53,324 bases of DNA from positions 1 to 53,324 of the forward strand of contig CANSNA010000005.1 of the NCBI GenBank assembly GCA_947648255.1, written 5' to 3'. The notes under the pieces were generated by a model. It did no database searches. It was not told where the DNA came from and was given only the letters and a program-made list of their open reading frames with translations. Origin of the DNA: an uncultured Clostridium sp. Its GTDB lineage: Bacteria > Bacillota > Clostridia > TANB77 > CAG-508. Positions within the stretch are counted from its first letter, which is position 1. Every line of letters starts with the position of its first letter. This document shows positions 48,956 to 53,324 of the stretch, piece by piece. The position numbers and the translations under genes were made by a program.

Positions 48956-51563
48956 TTAGTGTGTATTTGTGTTTGTATTTCCACTATTATTTGTATTAGT
49001 TTTGTTTGAATTTGTATTTGAACTATTTGTATTAGTATTCGAGTTAGTATTTGTATTTGTATTATTTTTATTTGTGTTGTTTGAATTTGTATTTGTATTA
49101 TTTGTTTCATTTACATCATTTGGGTCTGGTGTAGGTGTAGGCTCTGGCTCTTTTTGACAATCTGTACATACTTCAACAGGAGCCATATATTTAGCATCTG
49201 CGGATGATCTCCAATTTTGGTTATTCTCTGCATTTTCTCTTGTTATAAATACTGATTCTGCTTTATCTTTACAGTTTTCTCCTGCTCGTTTTCCTGATAT
49301 TTTACATATTTCAACTTTTTGATGTACTGAACAGTAATCATTTGGCACTGTTCCTGTCTTGAAGAATTCTGTATATGCCTTATTCCCTTCTGGATCATGT
49401 CTACATTCTTCTGTTGCGAGTTTTCCTGAGCTTCTACAAACTACTGCTGTTGTTATTCCACTTGGTTGTGGCCAGCTTTGGTTTGGCTTACCTTCATGTA
49501 CTTTTGCCATAATAGTTTTATAAAGGTTTGCACATATTGTAGAGTTTGCATTTCCTCCTGTGTTTCCATCTGCTTCTATGTCAAATCCAAGCCATACTGA
49601 TGCTGTATAGTATTTTGTAATTCCACAAAAATATGATGATGAATCTCCGGTTTGTTGTTCCTGTTTTGCCTCTAACATCTTGACCTGATATTCTTGCAGA
49701 AGTTCCTGTTCCTTGTGAGCCATAAATTGGCTCTTTCATTAAATCAAGTAATAACCAAGCATTTTGCTCTGAAAATACTTTTGTTTCTTCTTGTTTTGGC
49801 TGATATATTGTTGTTCCATCTTTATCTGTTATTTTTGAGTAATATAGCGGAGTTCTATATACTCCCTTATTTTGAATTGTTGCATATGCTCCTGCCATTT
49901 CTAGTGGTGTCATACCATTTGTTAGTCCTCCTAATGCAAGTGATAGACCTACATCATTTTCGGCATCTACATTTACTCCCATCTTTTCAAGATATGATAA
50001 TGATTTTGGTACTGTTAGTTGTTGAAGTATTGTAATTTGTGGAACGTTTGCTGATCTCATTAGTATTTCTCTCATATTCATATATCCTGCCCAGCGTTCT
50101 CTATACCAGTTGTTTGGTGTATAACTTCCAAATGTTTTTTGACTATCATCTATTGCTGTTGCAAGTGTGATGATTCCTTCTTCTAAGCTTGGTCCTACAA
50201 CTCCAATTGGTTTCATACATGATCCTGGACTATGTCCTTTTAAATTCATTCTATTTGTTCCATTTGCTACTGTTTTTTCTCCAAGACCACCAGCTCCTGC
50301 AACTATATATCCTGTCTCATTATCTATTACTACCATTGCCCCTTGTCTTTGTACTTCTTCTTGGTATTTATTTCCATCTTTATCTTTTCTTGTTACTTTT
50401 TTAATTTTATACCATTTGCTTGCATTATTTACAAATTGTTCATCAACTTCTCTTTGTACATTTTGATCTAAATTTGTGTATATATGGTAACCATTTCCAA
50501 ATAAATTTAATTCTGCTTCGTCTTTTGTCCAGTTATTGGTTTCCATTAAATCTTTTAGTATTTGATCTCTTGCAGCTTCTAAGTAGTATGATAATTTATT
50601 GTTTTGTGCTACTTCTCCCTTTGAAAATGCTATGCCATTTTCTACTTCTGCCATTCCATTATTATATTCTTCTTCTGTTATTTTTCCTAATTCTTGCATT
50701 TTTTTAAGAACTGTCTTGACTTTTTTATTTATCTCTTCTTTTCTGTCTTTTTCTCCAAATGGATTATATCTTTCTGGGGCACTCGTTATTCCTGCTATGT
50801 ACGCTGCTTCTGCAACTGTTACATCTTTTGCATCTTTATTAAAATAATATCTAGATGCAGTTTGCACTCCATATATGTTATTTGCTCCTCCACCTAATGG
50901 TATTAAGTTTAAGTAAAGTTCTAGTATTTGATCTTTTGATAGTTTGTTTTCTACCTGATATGCTCTTACTATTTCTTTTACTTTTCTAAGAGCTCCTTCA
51001 ATTGCTGAGTTTTCATCTTCACCTGTTACATTTTTTACAACCTGCTGTGTTATTGTACTTCCTCCAAATGATGACTCGCCTGAATGTGTTATAAATGTTA
51101 CAAATGCACCTATTGTTCTTTTCCAGTCAACACCATTGTGCTCTTCAAATCTTTCATCTTCTATTGATATAAATGCTTTTGGTAAATATTCAGACATTTC
51201 GTCTTTACTAATTATTTCTCTGTTTTCATTTCCTCTTAGTGTTGCAACTACATTTCCATCTTTATCATACATTATTGAATTTTCATATTTTATTTCTAAA
51301 GCGTCTTCTGCAATTGCCCAATCTCCCCAAATACATCTATATATTATTGCTGCGAGTACTCCTCCTACTGCAACTGCTAGAATTAATCCCATGACTAATA
51401 TAACTTTTATAAATTTTTTTAGTTTGGGATGTTTCTTTTTTTGTTTTGGTTCTTTTGCTTCTTTCACCTTTTTGGTTTTTACTGGTTTATACATAACTGT
51501 ATTGTCTGATGTTTTATTTTTTGCTTTATTTTCTTTCACTTCTTGTTTTTCATTTTTTTTCAT
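48956..51563 (-). CDS. bifunctional penicillin-binding protein 1A
   Basis: 868 aa class A PBP making and cross-linking peptidoglycan. Lys-rich cytosolic N-terminus, membrane helix (about residues 50-72), GT51 domain (SIEDERFEEHNGVDW, GGSTITQQVVKN), transpeptidase with SPGSCMKPIG (S-x-x-K), SAN and GKTGTTN. One CGG (49647-49649) directly after KTGTTN needs +1 to give TTNGDSSSYFCGITKYY. Beyond it are a cysteine-rich region and an Asn/Thr tail. Without the shift the end of the transpeptidase domain is wrong. Confidence 0.92.
48957..49115 (-). repeat. low-complexity Asn-Thr-Ser repeat at the PBP1A C-terminus
   Basis: Imperfect repeats of codons for Asn and Thr (NTNTNSN pattern, about 50 residues) form the C-terminal tail. 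Probably a flexible extracellular linker; repeat length likely varies between strains. Confidence 0.75.
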
Positions 51564-51728
51564 TTAATTTTCCCTCCTTGATTCAAGAGTTCTTTTGTCT
51601 ATATTATAAATAAAATAAATTTTCAGCAATACTATTATAATACAAATTTTACAAAAGATAAAGTCTTTTTGTTAAAGTTTTCATTATTTAAGATTAATTT
51701 AATGTTTTTTATGTAAAATAAAAATGAA

Positions 51729-51766
51729 ATCTAGCAAATGTCTATTTTACACTTGCTAGATGTTTT
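51729..51766 (-). terminator. rho-independent terminator of spoIIID
   Basis: ATCTAGCAA / TTGCTAGAT hairpin just beyond the spoIIID stop, with a T-rich tract on the minus strand. Confidence 0.75.
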
Positions 51767-52078
51767 TAACTTGCTTTATGCTTTGTTCCATATTTAAGCT
51801 TTGTTGCCATGCCTCCTCTTATGTGTCTTTCTGCTTTATTTTCATCTAATATTTTTCTTACCTCTATTGCTAATACTGGATTTATCTTAAGAAGTCTCTC
51901 ACTTACATCCTTGTGTACAGTGCTTTTACTAATTCCGAAATTTCTTTGCTGCACCTCTTACTGTATCTTTTGAATCTATTATATATCGTGCTAAAGTACA
52001 TGCACGTTCTTCTATGGTTTGCTTACCTGAGATATTAATATTATCTATAGGTAAAGTGTGATTTAGTTTTCCTCCCAT
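51766..52078 (-). CDS. spoIIID: stage III sporulation transcription factor SpoIIID
   Basis: Mother-cell DNA-binding regulator acting after sigma-E. 103 aa, slightly longer than the usual ~90: ERACTLARYIIDSKDTVRGAAKKFGISKSTVHKDVSERL (HTH, split here in two pieces) and the conserved end AERHIRGGMATKLKYG. CGG at 51935-51937 needs +1 to give KKFGISKSTVHK; in standard reading a TAG follows within two codons, so the HTH would be cut. 313 bases are 3n+1. Start MGGKLNHTL; a later Met or Ile start is possible. Confidence 0.92.
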
Positions 52079-52251
52079 GTGATTACCCCCATTGTTTGCT
52101 TTTGTTTAATTCTATTCGCAGGAGTAAGTCCTTATGACTGTATTTTTTTATACATTTATTTCTCTTATAAATATTTCAATTCTTTTTTCCAGAAATTACA
52201 TTTGCTTTTGTGCATTTTTTATGTTAACATATATTTATGGAGATGATTAGT

Positions 52252-52506
52252 ATGTTAAAAGTCTTATATGATACAGTTAAAAATCTTGATGAAAAGGTTA
52301 AAAAAATTATGATTAAAGGATTATATTTTTCTTTGATAGTTTCTATTATAGGTACTTTGTTTTTAATTTATTACATATCACTTAAAACATCAGCTTTTAC
52401 TTATTACATAGGCATAAAACTTGTATGGTTATCAATCTCTTTTGCTTCATCATTTTTTATTTCTGCTATTGCAACAGACAGAATAAAAAAAGATTTAGCT
52501 GATTAA
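52252..52506 (+). CDS. small two-helix membrane protein
   Basis: 84 aa from the ATG nine bases after GGAG (the upstream ATGs lie in the ribosome-binding site). Basic N-terminus (LYDTVKNLDEKVKKIMIKG), two membrane helices (LYFSLIVSIIGTLFLIYYI and LVWLSISFASSFFISAIA), short charged tail. Similar in size and shape to SpoIIIAC/AD-like proteins, but no motif supports that. Divergent from spoIIID. Confidence 0.6.
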   Translation: MLKVLYDTVKNLDEKVKKIMIKGLYFSLIVSIIGTLFLIYYISLKTSAFTYYIGIKLVWLSISFASSFFISAIATDRIKKDLAD

Positions 52507-52537
52507 AATTTTGCATGCCTCCACCTTATATAAATTT

Positions 52538-52584
52538 AACATGAAAAACACAGGTCTTTTTAGCCTGTGTCTTTCATGTTTTTT
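52538..52584. terminator. bidirectional terminator
   Basis: AACATGAAAAACACAGG / CCTGTGTCTTTCATGTT hairpin (one mismatch) with T-run, between convergent genes. Confidence 0.88.
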
Positions 52585-52614
52585 ATGTTAAGGATGATAT
52601 TACTAATTATAACT

Positions 52615-53324
52615 TTATACAGCTTCTGCTGTTTCTATTTCTTGCTCAGTTACTTTGCCTTCTCCATCTTCTTCGTTTATTACTTCTAAACTTGAAATAG
52701 ATACTTCATAAGCAACTCTTTCTATTACTGTTCCATCTTCATATTTTTTTTCATATTTTCTTGATTGTACACGACCTACTGCCTTAACTTGTGCACCAAC
52801 TTCTAAGTGATCACAAAATCTTGCATTTCTTCCCCAAGCTATTGCTGGTATGTAATCTGATTTACTATATGCTCTATTTACTGCAAGTAAAAGGTCTGCA
52901 ATTTCACGACCAAATGGTGTTTTTCTATAAATTGGTTTTTTACAAATATGACCAATTAATACAACTTCGTTTGATACTTCTAAGTTTACTTCTTCATCTT
53001 CTTTTACTTTTTCTTCGATGTCATTTTCAAATATTATGTCTTTAGCAAATACTGTTAAGATTAATTTGTTTTTTTCATTTTCATAACTATTATAAGATCT
53101 GAATTGCCCTTTTACAACGATTTTTTTACCTATTTGTAATTCTTCATCATTTATTAGTCTTTCTGATACTGTAATTGGTATTACGTCAAATGCTTCACTT
53201 AAACGTGGTACCTCCAAATCAAATATGTAAAAACTTTCTCCGTAAATTTCATGACTGAATTTTTTTTCACTTGTAATTTTTCCCACTAATACTAAATGGT
53301 TATTATCCAAATAATTTGTGTTCA
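52615..53324 (-). CDS. SSB/PriB-like OB-fold protein (start at window edge)
   Basis: At least 236 aa. Two OB-fold halves: NHLVLVGKITSEKKFSHEIYG and SNEVVLIGHICKKPIYRKTP; the latter resembles single-stranded DNA-binding proteins (FGREIADLLLAVNRAY, IPAIAWGRNARFC). Acidic C-terminal tail but not the usual DIPF end. The ATG probably begins one base beyond the window (TG AAC ACA visible). The duplicated OB arrangement is known in clostridial SSB-like proteins. No in-frame CGG. Confidence 0.8.
   Translation of the reverse strand, partial: NTNYLDNNHLVLVGKITSEKKFSHEIYGESFYIFDLEVPRLSEAFDVIPITVSERLINDEELQIGKKIVVKGQFRSYNSYENEKNKLILTVFAKDIIFENDIEEKVKEDEEVNLEVSNEVVLIGHICKKPIYRKTPFGREIADLLLAVNRAYSKSDYIPAIAWGRNARFCDHLEVGAQVKAVGRVQSRKYEKKYEDGTVIERVAYEVSISSLEVINEEDGEGKVTEQEIETAEAV

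Noticed and set aside
48969..49157. Plus-strand open frame rich in Phe and Val
   Set aside because: It is the complement of the Asn/Thr repeat tail of PBP1A, with no ribosome-binding site.
1..53324. Mass pseudogenisation or a low-quality long-read assembly with random indels
   Set aside because: Random indels would fall in homopolymers, in both directions and at any codon. Here all breaks are +1, at in-frame CGG only, in 37 genes including essential ones, while long A/T runs are error-free.
1..53324. CGG simply reassigned to another amino acid
   Set aside because: Reassignment keeps the frame. Here the downstream frame always moves by +1, and genes such as spoIIAA, spoIIID and tetR would meet a stop immediately after CGG.

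Overview
The window is a piece of A+T-rich chromosome from an anaerobic, spore-forming Clostridia-type Bacillota, most likely an uncultured gut lineage. Evidence for this is the sporulation set (spoIIAA-spoIIAB-sigF, spoIID, an M23 partner, spoIIGA-sigE, spoIIID), a three-subunit [FeFe] hydrogenase of the HydABC type, DUF1540, and Shine-Dalgarno-type starts. I see no rRNA, tRNA or CRISPR. Most genes lie on the minus strand in tight operons.

The dominant observation is a decoding anomaly. Read with the standard code, about two thirds of the genes look frameshifted. Every break sits at an in-frame CGG codon, and skipping one base (reading CGG-N as a single glycine, GGN) restores a full-length, conserved protein each time. 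I count 101 such sites in 37 genes on both strands. In these genes no CGG codon is read as arginine, and the end-to-end lengths I worked out fit 3n plus the number of CGG codons. At least 35 CGG trinucleotides lying out of phase with the codons (TTC GGA, GGC GGA, TCG GGA and so on) cause no break. The signal therefore knows both the coding strand and the reading frame, which a sequencing artefact cannot. The restored glycines fall in Walker A loops, helicase motif VI (GRAGR), the hydrogenase H-cluster loop, the integrase GEGS motif and sigma-factor motifs. Only two genes use CGG as plain arginine (1341-2138 and 25925-26842). Both have foreign-looking codon usage and would be truncated under the host rule. 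All CDS coordinates below are for the reconstructed genes.

Layout: 1-1155 glycosyltransferase (cut by the window); 1341-2138 foreign ORF; 2221-5940 fmt, def, priA; 6039-9235 Na/Ca exchanger, thioredoxin, CcdA, membrane thioredoxin, PAP2; 9367-9559 small membrane protein; 9658-11214 ABC-F ATPase; 11397-14706 metal homeostasis (ZIP, P-type ATPase, HMA protein, ArsR with operators); 14881-16512 DUF362 and AIM24-like; 16651-18151 BirA and a transglycosylase (plus strand); 18213-21611 sporulation group I; 21788-23885 purF and a flavin reductase; 24091-25824 peptidoglycan-binding protein, DUF4160 pair and a duplicated gene fragment; 25925-26842 foreign four-HTH regulator; 26943-28581 sigE and spoIIGA; 28854-31768 TetR, RNase HII, pilin-like, pseudouridine synthase, DUF1540; 31952-34890 zinc-ribbon protein, integrase, membrane-anchored protein; 35074-39988 SDR, hemW, whiA, prmC, rimO; 40116-44381 hydrogenase hydA-hydB-hydC; 44664-51563 ftsH, DUF1189, cysS, PBP1A; 51766-53324 spoIIID, small membrane protein, SSB-like protein (cut by the window).

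If the CGG rule is real, this cell could not make sporulation sigma factors, its hydrogenase, PriA, PurF or the N-formyl pathway enzymes without efficient +1 decoding at CGG. That makes it a genome-wide, constitutive feature of translation rather than a regulatory frameshift in one gene. The most useful next evidence is the tRNA set of the genome and peptides spanning the CGG sites.
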